A stretch of DNA of 64,000 bases from a bacterium (GTDB taxonomy: Bacteria; 4484-113; JAFGCY01), in contig JADZFO010000040.1 in NCBI GenBank assembly GCA_020849855.1, positions 62,001-126,000 of the forward strand. The letters run 5' to 3'. Both the position numbers and the translations under genes were made by a program. The notes beneath the pieces were generated by a model. It was not told where the DNA came from and did not search any database. It saw nothing but the letters and a program-made list of their open reading frames with translations. Shown piece after piece: positions 17,778 through 26,521 of this stretch. Numbering within the stretch: position 1 is the stretch's first letter; every line of letters begins with the position of its first letter.

Positions 17778-20132
17778 GTGGCTAAGGTGGCAGGCCAGAA
17801 TAAGAAGACTGGCGCCCCGGCATCCAAAGGCGCAGGCGCGAAGTCGCCGGGCGCTAAATCAGCGGATGGGCCGGGTGCTGGAAGGGGAAAAACTGCGCAG
17901 GCGGGTACGGCTAAGGGGGCGGAAAAGGCCTCCTCAGCGCGCACTACCAAAACTGCTGCAAAGACTCCTGCGGTAAAGACCCCCGCCGCGAAAGCACCCG
18001 CTCCCGCCAGGACAGCTTCACGCACAATAGCACCTGCCAGCAAGGCCGTGAAGAGCGCGCCCGCTGCTGCGCCCAGGCCGGCCGCAGGCACAGGCAAGCC
18101 GAAGCCTTCCACTTCCGCCCCAGCCAAGGCTGCCAGCGGCGCAAAGACCACAGTACAAAACAGCAAGACCAAAGTTGCGGCCGTGAAGACAGCGCCCGTG
18201 GTCAAGACGACCGCTGCAAAGACAGCCGTGAAGACCGCCGCGAAGACAGCTGCAAAGACAGCGGCGCCCGTCAAGGCACCGGCCAGGGAAATCGCGGTAA
18301 AGACTGCCGCGCCGAGGCCCGTGGAAAGCAAGACGCCGCCCGCCCGTCCTACCGCGCTGAAGCAGTCAGTCGCGGAGAACAGGCCCAGGGTTGCGCCGAA
18401 GGTTGAGGCCAAGGCCCCGGCGGTCAAGATCCCCGGCGGCGGAGTTACCTCCCGCATGTCTCCGGCCACCGCGGCGAAGGTGGCGGCGGCGCAGGGCGAG
18501 TTCGAGAAGCAGGCCCGGCGCTACCTTGACTGGATCGCCAAGCAGTACCCGGAAACCGCGACCTATCTGGGCCTGCATGAGAACGACAACAAGCTGACTT
18601 CATTCATCCCCAAGTCGGTGGAAGAGCGCCGCGAGAAGCTCCGCGAGTTCCGCAAGGCCTTCTTCGAGCTCGATGAGCGCGGCCTCGACGCCGACAGCCG
18701 CATTGAGCGGCGCCTGATGATCGACCATCTGGATGTCCAGCTGGCGATGGAGAAGAACTGGGCCTCCGAGGAGCGCGATCCCAGCCTCTTCCTGCAGACC
18801 GGTGTTTACGGCTGCTACGCCATCACCATCCGCGAGTGCGGCGATGCCCCCATCGCCGCCGCCAAGATGACGGACCGCCTCACCGCTATCCCCAGGCTGC
18901 TGCAGCAGGGCAGGAAGCTGGTCACCCGGCCGACCCTGGTCAACTGCGAAGTAGCCCTGATGTCCGGGCCCGGCGCCATCGCCTTCTTCAAGGACACGGT
19001 GGCCAAGTTCGCCAAGCGCGTCAAGGAAGGCAAGATCCGCCAGTCCATGCGCGAAGCGGCGCAGGCGGCAGAGGACGCGGTCGAGGACTACATGAAGTGG
19101 GTCAAGACCGAGCTCCTGCCCATCGCCACCCAGGACTTCGCCATCGGCCGCGAGCTCTTCAACCTGATGCTCGCCAAGCAGCACCACCTTGAGTTTGATG
19201 TCGACCAGCTCATCGCCTTCGGCCAGAAGGAGTATGAGACCACTGTTGCCTCGCTTGACTTCATCTGCGCGCAGATCAACAAGCGCGCCGCCAAGCAGTT
19301 CAGCTGGGAGCAGTGGGTCGATATCGTCAAGCGCGACCACCCGACCAACTCCGAGCTGGTGCAGTACTACAGCGACGAGATGAAGCGCGCCAAGCGCTTC
19401 GTCATCGAGCGCGCCCTGGTCAACATCCCCGAGGGCGAGAAGATCGACGTCGTGCCGACGCCGGAGTTCGCCCGCCCGGTGATCCCCTATGCCGCCTATG
19501 TCCCGCCGGCGCCCTTTGAGCGCGAACAGCGTGGCACCTTCTGGGTCACGCCGGTGGACCGCGACATGAGCCCCGAGGAGATGGAGAAGCAGCTGCGCGA
19601 CCACTGCACGCACGGCATCGTCATCACCGCGCTGCACGAGGCCTATCCGGGCCACCACCTGCAGCTCACCGTGGCCAACCAGCTCAAGAACCGCCCGCTG
19701 CGCGTGCTTTTGGGCACCAGCGTCTTTGACGAGGGCTGGGCGCTCTACTGCGAGCAGATGATGTGGGAGCAGGGCTTCTATGACGACCTGCGCGCCCGCC
19801 TGCTGCAGCTCAAGGACCAGCTCTGGCGTGCCTGCCGTGTCATCATCGACGGCAAGCTGCACACCGGCCAGATGACCCGCGAAGAGGCTGTCGACTTCCT
19901 GGTGGAGAAAGCCAAGCTCGAGCGTCCCAACGCCGAGGCGGAGGTGCTGCGCTATTGCCGTACCCCGACGCAGCCCATGAGCTATGTGGTGGGCAAGCAG
20001 CAGGTGCTGGCCGTGCTGGCCGAGTACAAGGCCAAGCGCGGCGCGGCCTTCAACCTGCGCCAGTTCCACAACGAGTTCATCAGCCACGGCAGCCTGCCCA
20101 TCAACATGGTCAAGCAGCTCATGGGGCTCTAA
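17778..20132 (+). CDS. DUF885 family zinc-dependent peptidase-like protein with histone-H1-like N-terminal tail
   Basis: A 784-residue protein. Residues 1-~235 are almost entirely Lys, Ala, Pro, Thr and Val with repeated AAKTA units, like the tails of histone H1-like or HU-tailed proteins. From ~235 on it is a DUF885 protein: helical body, LHEAYPGHHLQL (His620, Glu621, His626/627; zinc-binding in the family), DEGWALYCEQMMWEQGFYDD and TQPMSYVVGKQQVLAV at the C-terminus. The family is related to M32-like metallopeptidases; substrates are mostly unknown. Two GTG starts are possible (17778 and 17787); GAGGTG suits the second. The tail is likely disordered and could bind nucleic acid or polyanions. 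Confidence 0.9.
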   Translation: MAKVAGQNKKTGAPASKGAGAKSPGAKSADGPGAGRGKTAQAGTAKGAEKASSARTTKTAAKTPAVKTPAAKAPAPARTASRTIAPASKAVKSAPAAAPRPAAGTGKPKPSTSAPAKAASGAKTTVQNSKTKVAAVKTAPVVKTTAAKTAVKTAAKTAAKTAAPVKAPAREIAVKTAAPRPVESKTPPARPTALKQSVAENRPRVAPKVEAKAPAVKIPGGGVTSRMSPATAAKVAAAQGEFEKQARRYLDWIAKQYPETATYLGLHENDNKLTSFIPKSVEERREKLREFRKAFFELDERGLDADSRIERRLMIDHLDVQLAMEKNWASEERDPSLFLQTGVYGCYAITIRECGDAPIAAAKMTDRLTAIPRLLQQGRKLVTRPTLVNCEVALMSGPGAIAFFKDTVAKFAKRVKEGKIRQSMREAAQAAEDAVEDYMKWVKTELLPIATQDFAIGRELFNLMLAKQHHLEFDVDQLIAFGQKEYETTVASLDFICAQINKRAAKQFSWEQWVDIVKRDHPTNSELVQYYSDEMKRAKRFVIERALVNIPEGEKIDVVPTPEFARPVIPYAAYVPPAPFEREQRGTFWVTPVDRDMSPEEMEKQLRDHCTHGIVITALHEAYPGHHLQLTVANQLKNRPLRVLLGTSVFDEGWALYCEQMMWEQGFYDDLRARLLQLKDQLWRACRVIIDGKLHTGQMTREEAVDFLVEKAKLERPNAEAEVLRYCRTPTQPMSYVVGKQQVLAVLAEYKAKRGAAFNLRQFHNEFISHGSLPINMVKQLMGL

Positions 20133-20151
20133 GCAGCGCGGGACGCTGTAA

Positions 20152-20255
20152 GGAGCGCGGGACATCGTCCCGTTCCCGGAGCGCGGGACATCGTCCCGTT
20201 CCCGGAGCGCGGGACATCGTCCCGTCACTGGAGCGCGGGACATCGTCCCGTTACC
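20152..20255. repeat. Four tandem 26-bp hairpin repeats
   Basis: Four units of 26 bases start with GGAGCGC and contain the palindrome CGGGAC-ATC-GTCCCG. The first three are nearly identical; the last two differ at the 3' edge. They begin 20 bases after the DUF885 stop codon, so each can form a hairpin in its mRNA. Related single copies occur at 20401, 31442 and 63813. Confidence 0.85.
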
Positions 20256-20475
20256 ACTTGGAGTGTTGGCAGACCAGCCAGGATGGTGCGTGGCCAATTC
20301 GAGTGCCAAACTTCGCATAGACCGCCAAACTCCTAAGCCGCCATACATTCACAGCGAGAGTATCCGAGCCGGCCTTTTACCTAGGCTGGCGGCTCAGGAT
20401 GGGGCGCGGATTGTAAATCCGCCTCTTATGTCTTTCGCGCAGCAACACTCCCGGCCCTGAATAGAACTTGAATAG
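20256..20475. other. Intergenic stretch with one repeat-family hairpin
   Basis: No gene is supported here. A 65-codon open frame (20263-20460) lacks a start signal and any recognisable features. The stretch holds a hairpin repeat at 20401 and is otherwise unremarkable. Confidence 0.5.
20401..20424. repeat. Single hairpin repeat, GGGGCGC type
   Basis: GGGGCGC is followed by GGATT-GTA-AATCC within the perfect palindrome GCGGATT/AATCCGC. It has the same layout as the 26-bp units at 20152 (leader, then a variable perfect stem with a 3-base loop). Confidence 0.6.
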
Positions 20476-20658
20476 AACAGGATTGTTGATCGCGGATTTC
20501 CAATCAGCGCTCCGCCATTAGGCGGCGCTCATACGGTCAGCATTCCAAGCAAGTACATTCCTGAGGACATAAAAGCCAAGCTGAAGGCAGGCACTGCTCT
20601 TCTTTACACTGGCAACACAGGGGCAGTAATGGAATATGTCAAGATTACTGCCGAATAG
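20476..20658 (+). pseudogene. Possible gene remnant, C-terminal fragment
   Basis: An open frame of 60 codons between two stops has no ATG or GTG near its beginning but encodes a protein-like sequence (IPSKYIPEDIKAKLKAGTA, then GNTGAVMEYVKITAE). Base composition is clearly more A/T-rich than the surrounding genes. I read it as the tail of a decayed or transferred gene; it could also be chance. Confidence 0.3.
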
Positions 20659-20690
20659 CAAGCGCTCGGTAGGAATGTGTGTCAGCTGCG

Positions 20691-21299
20691 TCAGTCCCTG
20701 AGATCCTCAATGGCCACTCCCGGCAAGGCCGTAAAGACCGCCACGTTCTGTCCGCGAACATCGCTGTAACCTGTACCGCTGTAGAGGACCATGACCGTGG
20801 CGCCGGTGACCAGATCGTCCAGCGCTGCAGCTGGAAGCTCCAGCTCCATTGTTGTTTTATTCCCTTCGAAGCTTAGACTTCCTTCAGTCAGCTGGGGTGT
20901 CAGCCTGACGCCTCTGCCTGATTCTGAATCAGACCCTTTGAACTGCGAAGAGTAGACAATGATCCCCTTACCGCGGTTTCGGACGGTGTCAATGGCTGTG
21001 ACATAAGGCAGGCCACGTTCATAGTCAACCAGGATTGCTTCAGCCCTCCAATCCCAGTGGCTTTTCTCGTCCAGGGGCTGAATCACGGCCAGGCCTTCGG
21101 CCTGCTGGTGGCCATCGCAGACGACTCTGATCCGGCCGCCGGGCATGGCATAGATTCTCAAAGAAGTCATCGCACTAACCGGCATGCGGTCACGATTGCT
21201 GTGCAGCTGCCTTAGAGCGAGCACGAGACCTCCCAGAAGGCCAGCTGCTATCACTGCGGCCAGTCCGAGCCTCGCTATTGCTGATGGACGGCGGTCCAT
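20691..21299 (-). CDS. Single-pass membrane or secreted protein of unknown function
   Basis: A 202-residue protein. After MDRRPSAIAR there is one hydrophobic helix (LGLAAVIAAGLLGGLVLAL), an uncleaved anchor or signal. The remainder is beta-rich and soluble (RIYAMPGGRIRVVCDG, GIIVYSSQFKGSDS, TMELELPAAALDDLVTGATVMVLYSG), with the look of a small periplasmic beta-sandwich. No family recognised. I chose the ATG 5 bases after a -10-like box; the longer frame upstream has no features. Confidence 0.6.
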   Translation of the reverse strand: MDRRPSAIARLGLAAVIAAGLLGGLVLALRQLHSNRDRMPVSAMTSLRIYAMPGGRIRVVCDGHQQAEGLAVIQPLDEKSHWDWRAEAILVDYERGLPYVTAIDTVRNRGKGIIVYSSQFKGSDSESGRGVRLTPQLTEGSLSFEGNKTTMELELPAAALDDLVTGATVMVLYSGTGYSDVRGQNVAVFTALPGVAIEDLRD

Positions 21300-21784
21300 A
21301 CTGCAGTCTAGCACCTGCTCTGAGTGTCGAGCGGGCCAGGTGGCACACAAATGATAAACCGCCGCTATCTGCCTGCCGGGCTGGCAAAACAGCCTTGGCC
21401 GCGGGTAGTCTTTAGGCTGCTGCGCCGCAGGATCTTCCCGGCACAGGCCAGGGGCAGTGTCGCGGAAAGCAGCGCCCATGGTGAAAGTGGTCATAGCTCA
21501 ATGAAGGTGCAACTCTGCCTTACTCTGGATCAGTTACAACCAATTCGCGCGACAGGAATGAATGTCAGACAGAGCTTTTGCAATTCCGCAATCCCGGTGC
21601 TTTCCGAGGGCCAAAGGTTAAAACCGGGCCCTGCAGAATGCTTCTCACGTAGATTTCAGGGCCTGGAAGTTAAATGCGGGCGGCCTGCAGCTGAGTGGCG
21701 CTGACAGAGGCTGAGAAGCAAGGCTGCATGACTGTGCAAGTGAGGCCCAGGGCCCCGGGCAGCTTTCAAAAGCCGATGCGCTGC
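21300..21784. other. Intergenic stretch without a supported gene
   Basis: It contains the -10 box of the leftward gene at 21305 and nothing else I can defend. A 126-codon plus-strand frame (21324-21704) has no start signal, no domain and a composition typical of non-coding frames. Confidence 0.5.
21305..21310 (-). promoter_or_regulatory. -10 box TAGACT of a leaderless start
   Basis: On the minus strand TAGACT ends 5 bases before the ATG at 21299. Confidence 0.45.
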
Positions 21785-22999
21785 TCACAGCACATTGCGG
21801 CCCTCATAGATCGCCCGCACGATGTCGCTCAGCTCCGGCTCACGCAGGCTCATGTCCTCGATCTCATAGCGCTCCAGCAGGCGCTCGATCAGCTCGCTGG
21901 CGGAGAAGAGCGTGCGGTCAAAGCCCAGCTGGAAGTGTCTGGGCGCCAGGCGGCGGATGCGGATCGGCGGGCTGCCGTCGCGGGTGGACAGCCCGGCCGC
22001 GCCCTCCTGGGCCGCCGGGCCCATGGAGATCATCAGCAGCTCCAGCATGAAGGGCCGCGCGCCCGGCTCGTCCAGGGTCTCAGCGGAGAAGGCCAGCAGG
22101 CTCTCATCACCCTTGGCCGGCAGCCGGGCATAGTCCGGCACATAGTCGCGGCGCAGCTCAATGATGATGCGCCGCCGGCGGCCGAAGCGGTCCAGCAGGT
22201 CCTCGCGGCTGCCGTCATACAGGATCCTGCCGCCGTCAATGATGATGATGCGCTCGCAGAGCTCCTCGATGTCGGTCAGGTCGTGGGTGGTGAGGATGAT
22301 GGTGGTCTGTTCCTCGGCGTTGATCTGGCGGATGAAGCGCCGCACGCGCTCCTTGACCGCCACGTCGAGGCCGATGGTCGGCTCGTCGAGGAAGAGGATC
22401 GGCGGGCCGTGCAGCAGGCTGGCCGCCAGATCGCACTTCATGCGCTGGCCCAGGCTCAGCTTGCGCACCGGCGTGTGAAGCTGCTCCTGGATCTCCAGCA
22501 CATCAATGAAGCGCTGCAGCCGGGCCTGGTACAGCGCCTCGGGGATCTGGTAGATCTTTTGCAGCAGGCGGAAGGCCTCGATCACCGCCAGGTCCCACCA
22601 GAGCTGGGTGCGCTGGCCGAAGACCACGCCGATCTGGTGGGCGTGGGCATAGCGGTCGCGCGCCGGGATCAGGCCGTTGACCTCGATGGTGCCGGCGCTG
22701 GGCGCCAGGATGCCGGTGAGCATCTTGATCGTGGTGCTCTTGCCCGCGCCGTTGGAGCCGATGTAGCCCACAATCTCGCCGCGGCGGATGTCAAAGTCGA
22801 TGTTGTCCACCGCGCGGACTTCCTTGTGGCGGCGCTGGAACAGGTCGCGCAGCGCGCCGCCGACACCCTCGCGGCGGTCATAGGTCTTGTAGATCTTGGA
22901 GAGTCCGGAAACGTGGATGATGGGCTTCTGTTCTGCCCCGGGCTGCGCGGAGGCGGCCGCGGCGGCAGGCTGGGCGCTGGGGGCGGGGGCAAGGCTCAC
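21785..22999 (-). CDS. ABC-2 type transporter ATP-binding protein
   Basis: A 404-residue ATPase for an ABC-2 exporter. Residues ~28-260 hold the nucleotide-binding domain: Walker A GSNGAGKST, a Q-loop with VVFGQRTQLWWDL, signature LSLGQRMKCDLAASLL and Walker B ILFLDEPTIGLDV, with H-loop TTHDLTDIEELC. The set VFGQRTQLWWDL and KCDLAASLLH is typical of the group paired with DUF990/ABC-2 permeases. An unusual C-terminal ~130 residues follow. The first ~25 residues are Ala/Pro-rich. The expected permease genes are not next to it. The GTG start lies 6 bases after a -10 box; pcm lies upstream. Confidence 0.9.
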   Translation of the reverse strand: MSLAPAPSAQPAAAAASAQPGAEQKPIIHVSGLSKIYKTYDRREGVGGALRDLFQRRHKEVRAVDNIDFDIRRGEIVGYIGSNGAGKSTTIKMLTGILAPSAGTIEVNGLIPARDRYAHAHQIGVVFGQRTQLWWDLAVIEAFRLLQKIYQIPEALYQARLQRFIDVLEIQEQLHTPVRKLSLGQRMKCDLAASLLHGPPILFLDEPTIGLDVAVKERVRRFIRQINAEEQTTIILTTHDLTDIEELCERIIIIDGGRILYDGSREDLLDRFGRRRRIIIELRRDYVPDYARLPAKGDESLLAFSAETLDEPGARPFMLELLMISMGPAAQEGAAGLSTRDGSPPIRIRRLAPRHFQLGFDRTLFSASELIERLLERYEIEDMSLREPELSDIVRAIYEGRNVL

Positions 23000-23005
23000 C
23001 GCTCT

Positions 23006-23011
23006 ATGTTA
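23006..23011 (-). promoter_or_regulatory. -10 box TAACAT of a leaderless start
   Basis: On the minus strand TAACAT ends 6 bases before the GTG of the ABC ATPase. It lies just after the end of pcm, giving the ATPase its own promoter. Confidence 0.45.
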
Positions 23012-23035
23012 ATCCCTGCACGGAAGGCGGCCGCT

Positions 23036-23719
23036 TCAGCTCTGCGGATCAGGCGGCTCCTCGCCGCCGGAATCCACCAGTGGCACGAAGGCCACCCAGC
23101 CCAGGTCCTCAGTGCGATACTCCTCCGCTCCAAGCCGGGTGAGGCGCAGCAGGCGTTGCTCGCCCGGCTGGCCACAGGGCAGCACAAGACGGCCGCCGAT
23201 CTCAAGCTGCTGCTTGAGCGCGGGCGGTATCTCCGGCCCGGCGGCGGCCACGCTGATCGCGGCGAAGGGCGCCTCCTCAGGCCAGCCGAGAGCGCCATTG
23301 CCAGTGCGGGTCTGCACATTGTCACAGCCCAGGCTCGCCAGGGTCTGCGCGGCCTGGCGGGCCAGCTCGGCATGGCGCTCGATCGAATAGACCTGGCGGG
23401 CCAGGCGGCTGAGCACAGCCGCGCTGTAGCCGCTGCCGAGCCCGACCTCCAGCACGCGCTCATGGCCCTGCAGCAGCAGGGCCTCGGCCATCAGCGCGAC
23501 GATGTAAGGCTGGCTGATGGTCTGGCCGCGGCCGATCGGCACCGGGCCGTTCTCATAGGCCCGGCTGCGCAGCCCGGGCGGCAGGAAGAGCTCCCGCGGT
23601 ATCTGCGCCATCGCGGCCAGCACCCGCTCGTCACGGATGCCGCTGCCGCGCAGCTGGTCCCGCACCATGGCGCTGCGGGCCTGCGCAAAGCTCTCTTCCT
23701 CAGGGCTGTTGTGGTTCAT
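23036..23719 (-). CDS. pcm: Protein-L-isoaspartate O-methyltransferase
   Basis: Repairs isoaspartyl damage in aged proteins with S-adenosylmethionine. The 227-residue protein shows RDQLRGSGIRDERVLAAMAQIPRELF, PIGRGQTISQPYIVALMAE and the methyltransferase motif I VLEVGLGSGYSAAVLS, all typical of Pcm. Motif II reads FAAISVAAAGPEIP. I chose the ATG giving MNHNSPEEES; it overlaps the end of the upstream zinc-finger gene by 20 bases, so the two are probably co-transcribed. A longer open frame upstream is a shadow of that gene. Confidence 0.92.
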   Translation of the reverse strand: MNHNSPEEESFAQARSAMVRDQLRGSGIRDERVLAAMAQIPRELFLPPGLRSRAYENGPVPIGRGQTISQPYIVALMAEALLLQGHERVLEVGLGSGYSAAVLSRLARQVYSIERHAELARQAAQTLASLGCDNVQTRTGNGALGWPEEAPFAAISVAAAGPEIPPALKQQLEIGGRLVLPCGQPGEQRLLRLTRLGAEEYRTEDLGWVAFVPLVDSGGEEPPDPQS

Positions 23720-25382
23720 AACGGCCGCCTCCGCCGCCGCCAGCGTCGTCTGCACCCCCCGAGCCGCCATCCTCCGCCCCGCCGCCGTCTTCAGCTCCGC
23801 CATCTCCAGCGCCGCCATCTTCAGCCCCTTCATCAGGGGCGGGGCCGCCTGTGCCCGCGCCGGGGTCCCAGTCCGTGGGCGGCAGCGCGCCATTGGTGCC
23901 AGGCGCATCCTTCCAGCGGCGGTCCCAGCCCAGCTCATGCTGGGTATAGATCACGCGGTAGCGCGACTCGCGGTCCGGCCAGTGCTGCTTGACGAAGTCC
24001 AGGTGCCCGGCGAGCGCGGCATAGGCCGGGTGCGAGAGCTCGCGGTCCTTCTCATACATCTTGTAGGTTTCGGCAAAGGCGTACTCATGATCTTCCTGCG
24101 CCAGGTCAATGAACTGCTTGATCAACTCGCGGCGGCGGTCGGAGTCCAGGGCCGGGTCCAGCCCGGCGCGGTACTCCTCAAACTCCAGCACAAACTGCTC
24201 GATCTTCGTGGCCAGCTCGTCGTAAAGCTCCAGCAGCTTGCCCGCCGTCTTATCGATATAGCCGTTGCGCACCTTGAAGGGCGGCGCCTCGCTGAAGGCC
24301 TGGCTGTAGTCGCTGTGCAGCTCACTCAGCACAGCCAGCCGCGCTTCAAGCTGGCGGTAGACCTCGGCATTGCTGATGTCCAGGCCCAGCTGGTCGCGGT
24401 CATGCAGCGCCTCGATCCAGCGGTCCTTAAGCGGGGCGGAATCCACCTTGGCGTGGCGGTCGAGGGCCGCGCTGAAGCTGTCGCCGATGAGGTAAGCCTT
24501 CAGGTTGCCGCTCAGGTCCCGGCTGCGCGCCTGGGCGACAGGCTCCAGCAGGCTGGCCATGCGCAGGGCGAACTGCTCCCGCAGCATCACGGCATAGGGC
24601 TCGAGGCGGGCATCGCCGGACTTCGCCACGCGCTGCTCAAAGCTGTCGTAGTTCTGCACCAGCTCCTCTGCCGCCGGCACGAGGCCTTCCAGCGTCGCGA
24701 TGGTCTCCTCGCTCAGCCTGCCCGGTTCAGCAGCGCCGGTCACCTTGACCCCCGCGCTGATCTCATCCACGTCCCGCAGCACTGCCGCGAAAGGCTTCAG
24801 ATCCCTCAGCCCGGGCACGCCGCGTTCATTAAGCATGTCCAGGGGGTCCGGCGGCAGCAGGCTGCCGTCCGGGGCCAGCTGCGGCTGCGAATCCTCGCTC
24901 TCCCCGCCCGCCAGGCTGAAGACCTCTCCCTGGGAACCGCGCTGCACAAAGAGCCAGGCAACCAGCACAAGTCCAAAGATCAGGACAATGATGACGACTG
25001 TCAGTATCGAGTCCAGCGCACTGCGCTTCTTAGTCCCCGCCGGCTGTGCCGGCGCATCAGCAGGCGGCTGCGGCAGGGAAGGCGCTGGCGGCACAGCGGC
25101 GATGCCCGTGCTGACAGTGGGATCAGCGTCTGCCTGGGGCACAGCGCCTGTGCTGGACACGCTGGCAAAGGCGCTCGGGTCCTGCTCGCCAGGCCCGGCT
25201 TCCTCAGCGGCGGGGACCTGCGCGGCAGGCTCGGCGACAGGCGCTGTCTGCGAGTCAGCGGCAGGCGGCTCCTCCGCGCCTGGTTCAGCGATCACGCTGC
25301 TTGCGCCGCGCTGGGCTGTGCAGCGGGCGCAGGCGGCGTCCCATTCGTCGTTAAGGTACTGGCAGCTCTGGCATTGCCACAT
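23700..25382 (-). CDS. Membrane protein with N-terminal RanBP2-type zinc finger
   Basis: A 560-residue protein of unknown function. Residues 2-21 form WQCQSCQYLNDEWDAACARC, matching the RanBP2-type zinc finger pattern W-x-C-x2-C-x3-N-x6-C-x2-C exactly. A Pro/Ala/Glu-rich linker leads to one membrane helix at ~128-148 (ILTVVIIVLIFGLVLVAWLF), then a large helical, probably extracytoplasmic domain (~180-500), and finally a Gly/Asp/Glu-rich tail. The finger would be cytoplasmic. Zinc ribbon plus single helix recurs in the TPR gene at 59985. Pcm follows with overlap. Confidence 0.75.
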   Translation of the reverse strand: MWQCQSCQYLNDEWDAACARCTAQRGASSVIAEPGAEEPPAADSQTAPVAEPAAQVPAAEEAGPGEQDPSAFASVSSTGAVPQADADPTVSTGIAAVPPAPSLPQPPADAPAQPAGTKKRSALDSILTVVIIVLIFGLVLVAWLFVQRGSQGEVFSLAGGESEDSQPQLAPDGSLLPPDPLDMLNERGVPGLRDLKPFAAVLRDVDEISAGVKVTGAAEPGRLSEETIATLEGLVPAAEELVQNYDSFEQRVAKSGDARLEPYAVMLREQFALRMASLLEPVAQARSRDLSGNLKAYLIGDSFSAALDRHAKVDSAPLKDRWIEALHDRDQLGLDISNAEVYRQLEARLAVLSELHSDYSQAFSEAPPFKVRNGYIDKTAGKLLELYDELATKIEQFVLEFEEYRAGLDPALDSDRRRELIKQFIDLAQEDHEYAFAETYKMYEKDRELSHPAYAALAGHLDFVKQHWPDRESRYRVIYTQHELGWDRRWKDAPGTNGALPPTDWDPGAGTGGPAPDEGAEDGGAGDGGAEDGGGAEDGGSGGADDAGGGGGGRYEPQQP

Positions 25383-25477
25383 CGCGGTTTAGACCTTAGC
25401 ACCCGCCAGCGCGTTCGTGCAGGGGCTCTGTTTTTGGCAGTTTGCTTGCACAGTGATGCCAGCTTTTGCCCCCGTGC

Positions 25478-25483
25478 TAGCAT
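25478..25483 (+). promoter_or_regulatory. -10 box TAGCAT of leaderless miaA
   Basis: TAGCAT ends 7 bases before the miaA GTG start; no ribosome binding site. Confidence 0.45.
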
Positions 25484-25490
25484 TGCAGCA

Positions 25491-26480
25491 GTGCTGGGAG
25501 AGTACCGGGTCCTCACGGGCCCAACAGCGGGTGGAAAAACAAGCTGGCTGGTCCAGCGCGGTCGTCAGCGCCCGCTTCTCGCGCTATCCGCCGATTCCCG
25601 CCAGATCTACCGCCACATGGACATCGGCACGGGCAAGGCCAGCGCGGCCGAGCAGCAGGTCGCGCCGCACCGCCTGCTTGATATACTCGACCCACCGCAC
25701 AGTTTCAGCGTCTACCAGTACGTCATCCGCGCGGCGCAGGTCCTGCAGGAGCTGGAGGCTGACCCCCAGAACGCCGGCCGCGAGATCTGGTTCATCGGCG
25801 GCACCGGCCTCTATCTGCGGGCGGTGATGGCGGATCTTGAGCTGGGCCTGGCCCCGCGCACGCGCCTGCGCACGGTGCTGCAGGACCGCCTGAAGTACAT
25901 GGGCGCGCGGGTGGTGTCTGAGTCGCTCGGCCTGGAGCTGAAGGAGCCCGACAACCCGGCGCGGGTGCAGCGGGCGGCGGAGCAGGCCTGCGCCGATCCG
26001 GCCACTGCACTGAAGATCTACCTGCGCTGCGGCCTGACCCACGCGGACTATGAGGCCGACGAGGCCGAGATGTCATCCGAGCCCGGCGAGGAACTTTGGG
26101 AAAGCTCGCGGGCCGTGCTGCGGCGCTGGAGCTGCCGGGGCTGCTATGTGCTCGACCCCGGGCGCGATGAGCTGCTGCGCAACATCGAGATGCGTGTTTC
26201 GGCGATGTTTGCCCACGGCCTGGCGGACGAGGTGCGGCGGCTGCGGGGTATGGGCTATGGCGAGTGCAGCGTGGTCAGCGATGGCATCGGCTATCGCGAG
26301 GCGGCTGCCGTGCTGGATAACCGCGCGGCCGCGCAGGATGCGATCCAGCAGACCATTGTGCGCACCCGCCAGTATGCCAAGCGCCAGCGCACCTACTTCC
26401 GCGGCCAGCAGTGGCAGTTCTATACGGCGGCGCAGCTTGACGCCCAGCTCAATGCCGACATCCGCCAGGCTGCGGACTGA
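25491..26480 (+). CDS. miaA: tRNA dimethylallyltransferase MiaA
   Basis: Adds a dimethylallyl group to A37 of tRNAs that read UNN codons. The 329-residue protein begins with the P-loop GPTAGGKTS, followed by ADSRQIYRHMDIGTGKA and HRLLDILDP, then IWFIGGTGLYLRAVM and the late SDGIGYREA and RTRQYAKRQRTYFR, all MiaA hallmarks. The frame is open far upstream, but homology starts here. An insertion around DEAEMSSEPGEELWESS lengthens the middle slightly. Confidence 0.93.
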   Translation: MLGEYRVLTGPTAGGKTSWLVQRGRQRPLLALSADSRQIYRHMDIGTGKASAAEQQVAPHRLLDILDPPHSFSVYQYVIRAAQVLQELEADPQNAGREIWFIGGTGLYLRAVMADLELGLAPRTRLRTVLQDRLKYMGARVVSESLGLELKEPDNPARVQRAAEQACADPATALKIYLRCGLTHADYEADEAEMSSEPGEELWESSRAVLRRWSCRGCYVLDPGRDELLRNIEMRVSAMFAHGLADEVRRLRGMGYGECSVVSDGIGYREAAAVLDNRAAAQDAIQQTIVRTRQYAKRQRTYFRGQQWQFYTAAQLDAQLNADIRQAAD

Positions 26481-26521
26481 GCCGCCGCCAAGGTCCATGC
26501 TCCTGAAGCTCCTGCGAGTCC

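Noticed and set aside
20152-20255. CRISPR-like array
   Set aside because: The units are directly adjacent and nearly identical; there are no unique spacers and no cas genes.
18600-20348. 582-codon open frame on the minus strand
   Set aside because: Antisense to the DUF885 gene, whose family motifs and promoter are clear.
21324-21704. 126-codon open frame on the plus strand
   Set aside because: No start signal, no domain, and a mixed composition without codon preference.
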